From assembly GCA_903873705.1 (NCBI GenBank), contig CAIQPK010000069.1, positions 1 to 64,000 of the forward strand: a stretch of 64,000 bases of DNA, written 5' to 3'. The notes below the pieces were generated by a model. It was not told where the DNA came from. It made no database searches and worked only from the letters and a program-made list of their open reading frames with translations. Each line of letters starts with the position of its first letter. Position 1 is the stretch's first letter. The DNA is from an uncultured Acidobacteriota bacterium (GTDB taxonomy: Bacteria > Acidobacteriota > Terriglobia > Terriglobales > Acidobacteriaceae). The position numbers were made by a program, and so were the translations under genes. Shown piece by piece: positions 10,277 to 18,817 of the stretch.

Positions 10277-10669
10277 ATGGCAACCAGGAAGGCCGCGAAG
10301 AAAGCCGTAAAGAAGTCCACCACACCACCCTCAAAGCGCTGGTCCGCCAAGGTCAAAACCGACTCCACCAAGCCCGGCCCCGGCCTCTTCAAAAAAGGCG
10401 CCACGCAGATCGCCGAAGGCCTCGCAAAGAAAAGCGTCTCGCCCGAAGGCCCCGGCCAGGCCATGCGCATGCTCAACTTCTACGAAAATCGTGGCGGCAA
10501 GAACCTCTCCCCCGAACGCAAGCAGACCCTCGAAAACGCTAGGAAGCTGCTGCACGAAAAAGTAGAAGCGGGCAATAAGACCTCAGCGAAGCAATCGGCG
10601 AAGAAGACCGCCGCTAAGCAATCCCCCGCAAAGAAATCTGCGGCCAAGAAGTCCACGAAGAAGAGCTGA
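10277..10669 (+). CDS. DUF3175 protein with Lys/Ala-rich tails
   Basis: This 130-residue very basic protein has a central DUF3175-type segment (KRWSAKV near residue 20, then FKKGATQIAEGLAKKS, MLNFYENRGGKNLSPERK). It is flanked by an N-terminal ATRKAAKKAVKKS and a C-terminal run of AKK/SAKK repeats that resembles histone H1-like tails. The function is unknown; nucleic-acid binding is an inference from charge. A strong AGGAGG (10263-10268) lies eight bases before the ATG. A similar Lys/Ala tail ends UvrA in this window. It precedes the SDR gene by 21 bases. Confidence 0.8.
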   Translation: MATRKAAKKAVKKSTTPPSKRWSAKVKTDSTKPGPGLFKKGATQIAEGLAKKSVSPEGPGQAMRMLNFYENRGGKNLSPERKQTLENARKLLHEKVEAGNKTSAKQSAKKTAAKQSPAKKSAAKKSTKKS

Positions 10670-10690
10670 TCCAACGCAAGGAGCAAGCGC

Positions 10691-11461
10691 ATGGCTGGTC
10701 TGGAAGGCAAAGTAGCCGTTGTCACGGGCTCGTCCTCGGGCATCGGACAGTCCATTGCCATCCGTCTCGCGGGCGAAGGCGCTGCGGTAGTAATCGACTT
10801 TCGCGGTCACCGCGACGGTGCTGAAGAAACACAGCAGAAGATCGCCGCGTCCAGCGGCCGCTCCATCATCGTGCAGGCCGATGTCTCCAGAGTCGTCGAC
10901 ACCCAGAACCTCATCGACCAGGCGTGGCAGCAGCTCGGCGGCTGCGACATCCTCGTCAACAACGCCGGCATCGAGAAAGGCTCCGACTTCTGGGACACAC
11001 CCGAAGCCGACTACGACGCCGTCCTCGCCGTCAACCTCAAAGGCCCGTTCTTCCTCACCCAGGCCTTCGTCCGCAAACTCCGCGACGCCAAAAAGTCCGG
11101 CCGCGTCATCAACATCTCCTCCGTCCACGAAGACATGGTCTTCCCACACTTCGCCACCTACTGCGCCTCCAAGGGCGGCATCCGCATGCTCATGCGCGAC
11201 CTCGCCGTCGAGCTCGGCCCGCTCGGCATCACCGTCAACAACGTCGCCCCCGGCGCCATCGCCACACCCATCAACCAGGCGATGATGAGCGACCCCGCCA
11301 AACTCAACCCGCTCCTTCGCAACATCCCGCTGGGCCGCCTCGGCACACGTGAAGAAGTCGCCGGCCTCGTCGCCTACCTCGCATCCGAAGAAGCCGCCTA
11401 CATCACCGGCTCAACCTTCGTCATCGACGGCGGCCTCATGCGCAACTACCACGAGCAGTGA
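10691..11461 (+). CDS. SDR-family oxidoreductase (glucose 1-dehydrogenase-like)
   Basis: This 256-residue classical short-chain dehydrogenase has the cofactor motif TGSSSGIG (residues 12-19), NNAG near 93, the catalytic Ser in INISSVHE and the YxxxK pair in YCASKGG. The closing segment (SEEAAYITGSTFVIDGGL) is typical of glucose 1-dehydrogenase and 3-oxoacyl-ACP reductase subfamilies. Arg in DFRGHRDG after the second strand hints at NADP(H). The substrate cannot be decided. It follows the DUF3175 gene closely and is followed after 38 bases by a glutaredoxin-like gene. Confidence 0.9.
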   Translation: MAGLEGKVAVVTGSSSGIGQSIAIRLAGEGAAVVIDFRGHRDGAEETQQKIAASSGRSIIVQADVSRVVDTQNLIDQAWQQLGGCDILVNNAGIEKGSDFWDTPEADYDAVLAVNLKGPFFLTQAFVRKLRDAKKSGRVINISSVHEDMVFPHFATYCASKGGIRMLMRDLAVELGPLGITVNNVAPGAIATPINQAMMSDPAKLNPLLRNIPLGRLGTREEVAGLVAYLASEEAAYITGSTFVIDGGLMRNYHEQ

Positions 11462-11499
11462 AGCAGACTGCGAGCCCGCGAATAGGAGAAAATAGCCTT

Positions 11500-11754
11500 A
11501 TGGAACTTCTGGTCTACTCCGCCGACTGGTGCCGCGACTGCCGCGAAGCCAAGCGCTTTCTCGATAAGCACGACATCGCCTACACCGAAATCAACATCGA
11601 AAACACCCCCGGCGCCGTCGATGCTCTACTCGAAAACGTCGGCAAGCGCGCCATCCCGCAGTTCGTCCTGAACGGCAAGTGGGTCCAGCCCTACAAGCCC
11701 GGCCGCGGCTTCCTCTACGACGAAATGGCGGCCCTCTTCGACGTCAGCGTCTGA
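11500..11754 (+). CDS. Glutaredoxin-like protein
   Basis: This is an 84-residue thioredoxin-fold protein with the redox motif WCRDC near residue 10 and the cis-Pro loop AIPQFVLNGKW. These are the marks of the glutaredoxin/NrdH-like group involved in thiol-disulfide exchange in the cytosol. The ATG at 11500 has an upstream AGGAGA. The last 11 bases overlap the convergent ClC channel gene, leaving no room for a terminator between them. Confidence 0.88.
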   Translation: MELLVYSADWCRDCREAKRFLDKHDIAYTEINIENTPGAVDALLENVGKRAIPQFVLNGKWVQPYKPGRGFLYDEMAALFDVSV

Positions 11755-13639
11755 CCAACGGCTCGCCGTCAAGCGCCGCAATCTCTTCTTCAGACCCCAC
11801 CAGCCCGTCGGTTGCCGTCACCGTGCTGGCGGCCCGCACCCGCGCCGCGCTGAACGGCCACCGCGGCCGCAACACGCGCTCGCGAGCACCCTCACGCAGG
11901 CTCTGCCGGCTCCGCCCAGCCAGCAGATCTTCAATCGTCATGATCCCCGCAAACCGGCCATCCCCATTCACCACCGGGTAGTGCGTCAACTTCGACTCCG
12001 CCATCAGGCTAGCCACCGACCGCAACGTGTCGCCTGGAGAAACCACGACCGAACCCACGCTGCCGTCCCCAGCCAGCGCCGCATCCAGATCCAGCTGCCG
12101 CGCCGCCGCCACCATCTGCGACCGGGTCAATACTGAAACGATCCGCCCATCATCATCCAGCAGCGGATAAAGCCGCTGCCAGTGCCCCCACCCCTCCGGC
12201 CCGCGTTCTTCCATCTTGTGCAACCACTCCGCCGCATCCCGTCGCGTAGCCGTATGCGCCAGCGCAAACACGCTCGTGTGCATCGCCTGCGCCACCAGCA
12301 CCGTCTCCAGAGGATCGACGCCGTACTCCCGGCTCAAATGATAGCCACGCTTGGCCAGCCGCTCCGTCAAAATCGACCGCTTCTGCACCAGCACCGACAG
12401 CCCATACGCCGTCACGCACGCCAGCAGCAGCGGCAGCAGCAACCCGCTGTTCCGCGTCAATTCAACCGCCATGACGGCCGCCGTCAGTGGCGCACCAATC
12501 GACCCTGCCAGCACCGCCGCCATGCACACCAGCGGCCACGCACCCGGCCCCATCGCCGGCAAAAAGTGCGCCAGAGCAACACCTACGCCGCCGCCAATCA
12601 TCAACTGCGGAGCCAGGATACCGCCCGACGTCCCCGACCCCAGCGACTCCGTCCACATCAATGACTTCACCACCAGCACGCCAAACACCACGCCCCACGT
12701 CGTTCCGTCCACCCCGCCCGTCAGCATTTTCTGGATCAACGGATAGCCCACACCCAGCGCCTGCGGATACACCAGCCCACCCAGTCCAATACCCAGCCCG
12801 CCAATCGCCGGCCACCACATCCAGTGGATCGGCAGCTTTTCAAACATCGCCTCAAAAAAGTGCACGCCCCGCGTCAGCAGCAGCGCCATTAGTCCCGCAC
12901 ACAACCCCGCCAGCACCGCCGCCGGCAGGGCCTGCGGGCTCAACTGGCCCATCATCGGCGTCATCGTAAAAACAGAATCCGACCCCAGCAGCAACCGCCG
13001 CACCGCCGCCGCCGTCACGCTGGCAATCGCCACCGGCACCAGGCTCCGCGGACGCCACTCAAACAGCAGCAGCTCCACCGCCAGCAGGATCGCCGCCAGC
13101 GGCGCCAGGAACGTAGCCGACATACCCGCCGCCGCGCCCGCCACCAGCATCACCGACCGCTCAGCATCGGTCATCTTCCAAAGCTGCGCCATCAGCGAGC
13201 CAGCAGCGCCGGTCATGATAATCGGCCCCTCAGCCCCGAACGGCCCGCCCGACCCAATCGCAATCGCCGTCGCAACCGGCCTCAGCAGCGTAATCTTCGG
13301 AGATATTTTCGCCCCGCGCATCAGCACAGCCTCAATCGTCTCCGGCATGCCATGCCCGCGGATGCGGTCAGACCCATAACGCGCCAGCACGCCCACCAGC
13401 AGCCCGCCAATTACCGGAAGAAACACCGCAGTCCACCCCAGCGTATGCGTGCTCGGGTCAACCGAGGTGAACCGCACCCGGTGGAAGTAAAAAAGATTGG
13501 TTGCCAGAAAGATCAGCCGCAACAGCAGCCAGCTCAATCCTGCACTGGCTGTGCCCACCACAACGGCAAGCACACTCAGCAACAGCATCCGGCGATCAGC
13601 CGTATAGTCGCCCAGTGCGCCATGCGTTCCTGGCTTCAC
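11744..13639 (-). CDS. ClC-family chloride channel/antiporter with CBS domains
   Basis: This 631-residue membrane protein has about ten transmembrane helices over the first 420 residues. It then has a cytosolic part with two CBS domains (about residues 470-590) that usually bind adenosine nucleotides. ClC signatures are GSGGPFGAEGPI, which keeps the gating Glu of the GxEGP loop, and GSGTSGGILAPQLMIGG for the second selectivity loop. The gene starts with GTG at 13639, immediately after the TAA of the upstream MarR gene, so the two are co-transcribed and presumably co-regulated. Channel versus proton-coupled antiporter cannot be settled here. Confidence 0.92.
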   Translation of the reverse strand: MKPGTHGALGDYTADRRMLLLSVLAVVVGTASAGLSWLLLRLIFLATNLFYFHRVRFTSVDPSTHTLGWTAVFLPVIGGLLVGVLARYGSDRIRGHGMPETIEAVLMRGAKISPKITLLRPVATAIAIGSGGPFGAEGPIIMTGAAGSLMAQLWKMTDAERSVMLVAGAAAGMSATFLAPLAAILLAVELLLFEWRPRSLVPVAIASVTAAAVRRLLLGSDSVFTMTPMMGQLSPQALPAAVLAGLCAGLMALLLTRGVHFFEAMFEKLPIHWMWWPAIGGLGIGLGGLVYPQALGVGYPLIQKMLTGGVDGTTWGVVFGVLVVKSLMWTESLGSGTSGGILAPQLMIGGGVGVALAHFLPAMGPGAWPLVCMAAVLAGSIGAPLTAAVMAVELTRNSGLLLPLLLACVTAYGLSVLVQKRSILTERLAKRGYHLSREYGVDPLETVLVAQAMHTSVFALAHTATRRDAAEWLHKMEERGPEGWGHWQRLYPLLDDDGRIVSVLTRSQMVAAARQLDLDAALAGDGSVGSVVVSPGDTLRSVASLMAESKLTHYPVVNGDGRFAGIMTIEDLLAGRSRQSLREGARERVLRPRWPFSAARVRAASTVTATDGLVGSEEEIAALDGEPLVRR

Positions 13640-14074
13640 TTACTGCTCTCCCTCGCGATGGTCCAGCACCCGCTTCATCGCCGCGGCGATGTCAGGACCC
13701 ACCGCCTCAAGCTCGCCCAGATGTTTTGCGACCAGGCCACCTAAAAGGCCTTCACCTTCTGGCGTCAGCCGCACCAGTGAGCGCCGCAGGTCTTCTTCGT
13801 CCGCCTCACGCCGCACCAGCCCCGCCCGCACCGCGCGGTCAGCCAGCTCTACCGCGCTGTTGTGCCGCAGAATCATCCGTTCAGCCAGGTAGCTGATCGA
13901 GGCACCCTCGCCATCCGGCACCGCAGCAATGACCTGCATAAGCTGATACTGCTGCGCGGAAATGCCGGCAAGCTCCGCCGCCGACTCGCTGAAACTAAGG
14001 AAGCTGCGCATTTGGTAACGAAACTCCGCCAGTTTCCGCAGGCGAAGTAGCGAGTACGATTTACCTTCTTCCAT
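13640..14074 (-). CDS. MarR-family transcriptional regulator
   Basis: This 144-residue winged-helix protein has the MarR layout: an N-terminal dimerisation helix, ISAQQYQLMQVI, a recognition region SISYLAERMILRHNSAVELADRAVRAGLV and a wing with LRRSLVRLTPEGEGL. The ATG at 14074 (with AAGG eight bases upstream) is preferred over the in-frame GTG at 14083. It heads the operon with the ClC gene. A perfect inverted repeat at 14095-14115, just upstream of the start, is the likely autoregulatory operator. The ligand is unknown. Confidence 0.88.
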   Translation of the reverse strand: MEEGKSYSLLRLRKLAEFRYQMRSFLSFSESAAELAGISAQQYQLMQVIAAVPDGEGASISYLAERMILRHNSAVELADRAVRAGLVRREADEEDLRRSLVRLTPEGEGLLGGLVAKHLGELEAVGPDIAAAMKRVLDHREGEQ

Positions 14075-14094
14075 GTAGGGCACCTTATTCTGAA

Positions 14095-14115
14095 TTGTAT
14101 CGCAACGCGATACAA
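14095..14115. promoter_or_regulatory. Inverted-repeat operator, probably of the MarR regulator
   Basis: TTGTATCGC, a 3-base AAC spacer and GCGATACAA form a perfect 9-bp-arm palindrome. It begins 20 bases upstream of the MarR start codon and lies about 90 bases upstream of purB, in the divergent promoter region. The position and symmetry fit autorepression by a dimeric winged-helix protein. Confidence 0.7.
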
Positions 14116-14202
14116 GCTACGACTTATACACTGTCTACAACACGCCTTTTTCGCACCCCGGCATCCCCACGTCACTCACACGCAACGCGCAGGAGTCCAG
14201 GC

Positions 14203-15501
14203 TTGATCGCTCGCTATACCCGTCCGGAGATGGGCCGCATCTGGTCCGAAGAATCGAAATACCACAACTGGCTGCGCGTTGAACTCGCTGCTACCGATGT
14301 TCTTGCACGCGCCGGTATTGTTCCACAGCAGGCCGCCGATGCGCTACGCAGCAAGGCCGCCTTCAGCGTCGACCGCATCGCCGCCATTGAAGCCGAAACC
14401 CGCCACGACGTTCTCGCCTTCACCCAGGCGGTCGCCGAAAACGTCGGCCCCGAGGCCCGCTGGCTGCACTTCGGCCTCACCTCCACCGACGTCGTCGATA
14501 CCGCCCAGGCCCTCGCCTTCGTCCAGGCCTCCGCCATCATCCGCTCGGGCATCCAGCGCCTCATCGCCGTCCTCAAAATCCGCGCCATCGAGTTCAAAGA
14601 CACGCCCTGCATCGGCCGCACCCACGGCGTCCACGCCGAGCCCACCAGCTTCGGTCTCAAGCTGCTGCTCTGGTACTCCGAAATGCAGCGCAACCTCACC
14701 CGCTTCGACGCCGCCGCCGAAGACCTCCGCATCGGCAAAATCTCCGGCGCGGTCGGCAGCTTCGGACACCTCTCCCCCGAGCACGAGGAAGCCATCTGCG
14801 CCGAACTCGGCCTGCGCTACGCCGACGTCTCCACCCAGGTCCTGCAGCGCGATCGTCACGCCGCCTACATCGGCGCCCTGGCCGTCATGTGCTCCACGCT
14901 CGACAAGATTGCCACCGAGATCCGCCACCTGCAGCGCACCGAAGTCCGCGAAGCCGAAGAGTTCTTCTCGCCCAAGCAGAAGGGCTCCAGCGCCATGCCC
15001 CACAAGCGCAACCCCATCACCTGCGAGCAGATCTCCGGCCTCTCCCGCGTCGTCCGCGGCAACCTGCAGGCCGCACTCGAAAACATAGCCCTCTGGCACG
15101 AGCGCGACATCTCGCACTCCTCCGCCGAGCGCGTCATCCTCCCCGACACCACCATCCTCGCCGACTACCTGCTCCAGAAAACCGCCACGCTGATCGAAAA
15201 GCTCCTCGTCTACCCGGCCCGCATGTTGAAGAACATGGAACTCACCGGCGGCCTCATTTATAGCGGCCAGCTGCTCCTCGAACTCTCCGCCGCCGGCATG
15301 ACCCGCGAGAACGCCTACCGCCTAGTCCAGGGCCACGCCATGGACGCCTGGCAAAACGACAAAAACTACCGCGAACTCATCTACAACGACCCCGAAATCA
15401 CCAGGCTGCTCTCCACCGACCAGCTCAACAACGCCTTCGACTACCGCCGCCAGCTCCGCAACGTCGACAATATCTTTACCCGCGTTCTAGGAGAGGAGTA
15501 G
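14203..15501 (+). CDS. purB: Adenylosuccinate lyase
   Basis: PurB cleaves SAICAR and adenylosuccinate, releasing fumarate, in purine synthesis. The 432-residue protein has TSTDVVDTA, the catalytic His region GRTHGVHAEP and the fumarase/aspartase superfamily signature GSSAMPHKRNP with the catalytic Ser. The TTG at 14203 was chosen as start: AGGAG (14191-14195) is seven bases upstream and the resulting N-terminus (IARYTRPEMGRIWSEE) is the family standard. The frame extends to 14095 only through the MarR operator. A DinB-like gene starts 3 bases after the stop. Confidence 0.95.
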   Translation: MIARYTRPEMGRIWSEESKYHNWLRVELAATDVLARAGIVPQQAADALRSKAAFSVDRIAAIEAETRHDVLAFTQAVAENVGPEARWLHFGLTSTDVVDTAQALAFVQASAIIRSGIQRLIAVLKIRAIEFKDTPCIGRTHGVHAEPTSFGLKLLLWYSEMQRNLTRFDAAAEDLRIGKISGAVGSFGHLSPEHEEAICAELGLRYADVSTQVLQRDRHAAYIGALAVMCSTLDKIATEIRHLQRTEVREAEEFFSPKQKGSSAMPHKRNPITCEQISGLSRVVRGNLQAALENIALWHERDISHSSAERVILPDTTILADYLLQKTATLIEKLLVYPARMLKNMELTGGLIYSGQLLLELSAAGMTRENAYRLVQGHAMDAWQNDKNYRELIYNDPEITRLLSTDQLNNAFDYRRQLRNVDNIFTRVLGEE

Positions 15502-15504
15502 CCC

Positions 15505-16005
15505 ATGCCCACCACATACACTGAACCCACCGACCTAGCCAAACTCCACCCGCCGCAGCTGGCCTCCCGCCTCCGCGCCCTCACCGAGCACGCCGACCAG
15601 TACTTCGCCCGCATGCCCGCCTTCTGCACCGTCGAGCCCATCGCCCCCGGCAAGTGGACCGCGCTCCAGCTCGTCGGCCACCTCTGCGACTCGGCCGCCA
15701 ACAACATCCAGCGCGTCGTCCGCCTCCAGCTCGCACCCGAGCTCACCTTCCCCGGCTACCAGCAGGACGAGTGGGTCAACACCCAGGGCTACAGCACCGA
15801 AAGCTGGGCCGACCTCCGCGCCCTCTTCTCCGCGCTCAACAAGCACCTCGCCCACATCATCGCCAAAGTCGACCCCGCACACCTCGCCCACATCTGGCAC
15901 TACACCGAAGGCGACCTCACCCTCGGCTTCATCATCGAGGACTACATAGCCCACCTCAAGCACCACCTGAAAGCCCTCCCCGGCTTCCCCGCCACGGCCC
16001 TCTAG
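15505..16005 (+). CDS. DinB-family protein
   Basis: This 166-residue four-helix protein is of the DinB/YfiT-like superfamily, often putative metal-dependent thiol transferases or hydrolases. His residues that could bind metal occur in LVGHLCDSAANN and at the C-terminus in YIAHLKHHL. The ATG at 15505 follows the purB stop directly, with a purine-rich stretch (GGAGAGGAG) inside the purB end as ribosome-binding site, so it is translationally coupled to purB. A link with bacillithiol (bshB1 is at 48.9 kb) is possible, since some DinB-like enzymes use it, but the sequence does not show this. Confidence 0.8.
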   Translation: MPTTYTEPTDLAKLHPPQLASRLRALTEHADQYFARMPAFCTVEPIAPGKWTALQLVGHLCDSAANNIQRVVRLQLAPELTFPGYQQDEWVNTQGYSTESWADLRALFSALNKHLAHIIAKVDPAHLAHIWHYTEGDLTLGFIIEDYIAHLKHHLKALPGFPATAL

Positions 16006-16069
16006 CGCACAATCCGGTGCCCCATCCGTACGCAGTCTCGTCGCCACCCGGTGGGTCGCCTCCAAACCC

Positions 16070-16131
16070 GGGTGCCCCATCCTCGCCGCGCTTTTGCGGC
16101 TAGGGTGGGCATCGCGCGAAGCGCGACCGCC
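16070..16131 (+). repeat. Family B dispersed palindrome
   Basis: The element reads GGGTGCCCCATCCTCGCCGC, a short loop, GCGGCTAGGGTGGGCATCGC, then GCGAAGCGCGACCGC. The two halves pair as a hairpin. Other copies are at 16902, 23570, 37201, 59592, 62621 and, within priA, 58741. Confidence 0.8.
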
Positions 16132-16150
16132 TTCCCCCACAACACCACTC

Positions 16151-16756
16151 ATGCCCACCGACGCCGACCTCATCCAAATCGCCACCACCGCCCTCTCCGA
16201 CGCCTACACCCGCGCCGGCATCGGCTCCGGCCTGCGCCCCGGCCAGTGGATGGCCTGCCACCCCGGCTGCCATCAATGCTGCATAGGCGTCTTCCCCATC
16301 ACCACCCTCGACGCAGCCCGCCTCAACCACGCCCTCACCGCCGCCGATCCCGCCGTCGCTCAACGCATCCAAAACCGCGCCGCGGCAGCCCGCACCCGCC
16401 TCACTCCTGGTTTCCCCGGCGACCCGGCAACCGGCATCCTCTTCACGGAAGAACACCACGAAGAAGCCTTCGAAGACTTCGCCAACGACGAGCCCTGCCC
16501 TGTCCTCGACCCCGCCACCGGCACCTGCGACCTCTACGCCGCCCGCCCCATCCCCTGCCGCACCTTCGGCCCACCCATGCCCAACGAAGACGAGGGTCTC
16601 GCCGTCTGCGAACTCTGCTTCGTCAACGCACCCGAGACCGAAGTGTCCCGCTGCGCCGTAGACATCCACTTCTTGGACATAGAATCCGCGGCAGTATCAG
16701 AACACGAAGCCATCACCCACACCCACGGCCTCACCCTCATCGCTTTCGCACTCTGA
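16151..16756 (+). CDS. YkgJ-family cysteine cluster protein
   Basis: This 201-residue protein has the conserved Cys pattern of the YkgJ/UPF0153 family: C..GCHQCC near residues 36-42 and CPVL...GTCDLYAARPIPCRTFG near 115-140. Such clusters probably bind zinc or an iron-sulfur centre; the biochemical role is not known. The ATG at 16151 was chosen because it leaves out the family B repeat upstream. It is followed by a repeat-rich gap (16757-16961). Confidence 0.8.
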   Translation: MPTDADLIQIATTALSDAYTRAGIGSGLRPGQWMACHPGCHQCCIGVFPITTLDAARLNHALTAADPAVAQRIQNRAAAARTRLTPGFPGDPATGILFTEEHHEEAFEDFANDEPCPVLDPATGTCDLYAARPIPCRTFGPPMPNEDEGLAVCELCFVNAPETEVSRCAVDIHFLDIESAAVSEHEAITHTHGLTLIAFAL

Positions 16757-16790
16757 GAGAAGCGAGCTGTTGTCGTCGCTTTTGTCCTTC

Positions 16791-16858
16791 GGAGGGAGCA
16801 GGGGCCTTCAGGCCCCTGAATCCGTCCCCAGAAAATGGGGCTTTAGCCCCGGGCTTTC
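16791..16858 (+). repeat. Family C dispersed palindrome (REP-like)
   Basis: Two hairpins in a row: one within GGGGCCTTCAGGCCCC and one within GGGGCTTTAGCCCCGGGC. The element begins GGAGGGAGCA. Its right half is nearly identical to the copy inside metG (38530-38600), and copies flank the transposase relic at 18.7-19.4 kb. Confidence 0.85.
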
Positions 16859-16901
16859 TTTCGAGGCAGTACGACGTACGCGCAGGCAGAAATGTAGACG
16901 C

Positions 16902-16959
16902 CGGTTGCCCCACATCTTGCTTCTGAGACGTGGGCATCGCGCAACGCGCGACCGCTGTC
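16902..16959 (+). repeat. Family B dispersed palindrome (diverged)
   Basis: A diverged copy with GGTTGCCCCACATCTTGC, then GAGACGTGGGCATCGC and the typical GCGCGACCGC end. It abuts the 3' end of the next minus-strand gene. Confidence 0.65.
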
Positions 16960-16961
16960 CT

Positions 16962-17990
16962 CTAAGGCTGCCGCGCAATCACCGGCGGATCGGCCGTAAG
17001 CACCGTCCTCCCGCTTCCCACGGCGGGCGCACTATCCTCCGCAGGCAGCACGGCATCACCCTCCACCACCGGCTTCAACGACAACACCGGCGCATCTTTC
17101 GGCATCGAAAACCGCCCCTTACCCACATAAGCCACCAGCATCACCGCGGTCGCCACCGGCTGCACCACGGTAATTGGAAACATATACCGCTTCGTCGTCA
17201 CCAGCGACTCCGACACACCCTTCACCTTCCGGCTTCGCGGCAGCGACCCCGCCACCTGCGGCACCGTAAACACCGCCAGCCCGGTCTCCGGATGCTTCTT
17301 CCCATACCGAGTCAGCGCGTGCCCCACCTGCTTTGGCGTGGTAATCCCAAAGTCCGCAATAAAGTTCCGACGAATCGCGTGAGGATAAAACCGGTTGATC
17401 GTCACCCGCGCAAAATCCGCGCAATTTGTAAACGCGCCGTTGTACCGCTCCACGTTACGCCGGTCGTTAAACATGGCAATAAGCCCCGCATCCTGCTCCG
17501 CCGTCGTCTTCACCTGGAAGCCATACAGCGTGCGGTCGTAAGCCGACCCCACCAGTTGATACCAGTTCCCGCCCGGCGCACCGCCATCCTCGCGGTCCGG
17601 CGCAATCTCCTCCAGATACTTCCGCCGGTAAGCATCGCGCAGCTTCTCTTCCGCAGCCTTGTCCATCGTCTCCGGCACAGCGTCAGCGTTGTCGACGGCA
17701 TACAAATACGCCACCAGCGGCATTGCCAGCCAGTCATAATGATCGATCCCGTCATACCGGCTGATCACCGCACCCAGCTCACCCTCATCACAAGGCCGCA
17801 ACACCGTAGGCGAAGCCGCACAAACATGATCAAAATAAATCGCCGAGTGCCCCGCCGGATTCATCCCAATCCCGCCATACGGCTCTTCCACCAGCACCGC
17901 AATCGACGCGCGCGCCGGAACCGCGACCGCTGCGCCCAGAAAACACACCGCCAGCGCCGCGGCACATAAATCCTGCTTGAACCGTCTCAT
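16962..17990 (-). CDS. Secreted protein, probable permuted NlpC/P60-like (papain-like) fold
   Basis: This 342-residue exported protein has a signal peptide (MRRFKQDLCAAALAVCFLG...ARA). A conserved His occurs in NPAGHSAIYFDH near residue 48 and a Cys in FTNCADFARVTINRF near residue 190. The His-before-Cys order, with GHSAIYF and NC.DF contexts, resembles circularly permuted NlpC/P60 (YiiX/LRAT-type) domains. This is a fold-level inference; peptidase, amidase or acyltransferase activity cannot be distinguished. It is transcribed divergently from ubiX. Confidence 0.6.
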   Translation of the reverse strand: MRRFKQDLCAAALAVCFLGAAVAVPARASIAVLVEEPYGGIGMNPAGHSAIYFDHVCAASPTVLRPCDEGELGAVISRYDGIDHYDWLAMPLVAYLYAVDNADAVPETMDKAAEEKLRDAYRRKYLEEIAPDREDGGAPGGNWYQLVGSAYDRTLYGFQVKTTAEQDAGLIAMFNDRRNVERYNGAFTNCADFARVTINRFYPHAIRRNFIADFGITTPKQVGHALTRYGKKHPETGLAVFTVPQVAGSLPRSRKVKGVSESLVTTKRYMFPITVVQPVATAVMLVAYVGKGRFSMPKDAPVLSLKPVVEGDAVLPAEDSAPAVGSGRTVLTADPPVIARQP

Positions 17991-18095
17991 GTCGCTCCTG
18001 AAGTTTTCATCGGATCGCGCGCGAGAATAACCTTGCTAAGTTAGACCCCAACCAGCCTCGAAAGTTGCCCCCGCAACCGTAACTTCACAATCGGC

Positions 18096-18101
18096 GATAA
18101 T
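18096..18101 (+). promoter_or_regulatory. -10 hexamer 7 bases before ubiX
   Basis: GATAAT ends 7 bases before the ATG at 18109. No Shine-Dalgarno sequence fits in between, consistent with a leaderless transcript. Confidence 0.45.
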
Positions 18102-18108
18102 CACAGTG

Positions 18109-18726
18109 ATGCCGTTGAACCCCACCCCGCCGCGCACCCTCACCCTCGCCATCACCGGCGCCAGCGGAGCCATTTACGCCATAGAAATGTTGCGCGCTTT
18201 GGCCGCCGACGATCGCGTCACCCACATCGACCTCGTCCTCTCAACCAGCGCCATGCGCGTCCTGGCCGAAGAAGCCGCCGTCCAGGGCCGCACCAACCTC
18301 GTCGAAAAACTCCTCGGCCAGCCCTCACCGAAAATTCATCTCCTCGCCCACGAAGACATCGGCGCCCCCATCGCCAGCGGCTCCTACCCATCCGACGGCA
18401 TGATCGTCCTTCCCTGCTCCATGGGCACACTCGCCGGCATCAGTCACGGCCTCGCACAGAACCTCATCGAGCGTGCCGCCGACGTCTGCCTCAAGGAGCG
18501 CCGCCCCCTCATACTCTGCGTCCGCGAAACGCCGCTCAACCTCATCCACATCCGCAACATGGCCGCCGCCACCGAGGCTGGCGCCGTCATCTACCCCTGC
18601 ATCCCCACCCTCTACGACCATCCGCAGGACACCACCGCCATGGCCCGCAACTTCGTCCACCGAGTCCTCCTACACATAGGCCTGCCGCAGCCCGGCGCCT
18701 TCCAGTGGGGCGGGAAAAGCTCTTAG
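18109..18726 (+). CDS. ubiX: Flavin prenyltransferase UbiX
   Basis: UbiX makes the prenylated FMN cofactor used by UbiD-type decarboxylases from FMN and dimethylallyl phosphate. The 205-residue protein has the FMN-binding ITGASGAIYAIEML near the N-terminus, the loop DGMIVLPCSMGTLAGISHGL with the conserved Ser/Cys region, VCLKERRPLILCVRETPLN and the C-terminal LYDHPQD. The GTG at 18106, directly before this ATG, could also serve as start. No ubiD is in the window. Confidence 0.95.
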   Translation: MPLNPTPPRTLTLAITGASGAIYAIEMLRALAADDRVTHIDLVLSTSAMRVLAEEAAVQGRTNLVEKLLGQPSPKIHLLAHEDIGAPIASGSYPSDGMIVLPCSMGTLAGISHGLAQNLIERAADVCLKERRPLILCVRETPLNLIHIRNMAAATEAGAVIYPCIPTLYDHPQDTTAMARNFVHRVLLHIGLPQPGAFQWGGKSS

Positions 18727-18747
18727 TTCCTAGCTTTTCGCTTTTCC

Positions 18748-18817
18748 GGAGGGAGCAGCGGCCTTCAGGCCCCTGAAATTAAACCCTTATTGAGCAGGGG
18801 CTTTAGCCCCGGGCATT
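18748..18817 (+). repeat. Family C palindrome, left flank of transposase relic
   Basis: The copy begins GGAGGGAGCAG and has the CTTCAGGCCCCTGAA and GGGGCTTTAGCCCCGGGC parts. It overlaps the 3' end of the transposase reading frame: the extended frame ends at a TAA formed by the TTA in this repeat. Confidence 0.85.

Noticed and set aside
10277-10669. Calling the Lys/Ala-rich protein a histone H1 homologue
   Set aside because: The tails are similar in composition only. The central part is DUF3175-like and lacks a histone or winged-helix domain.
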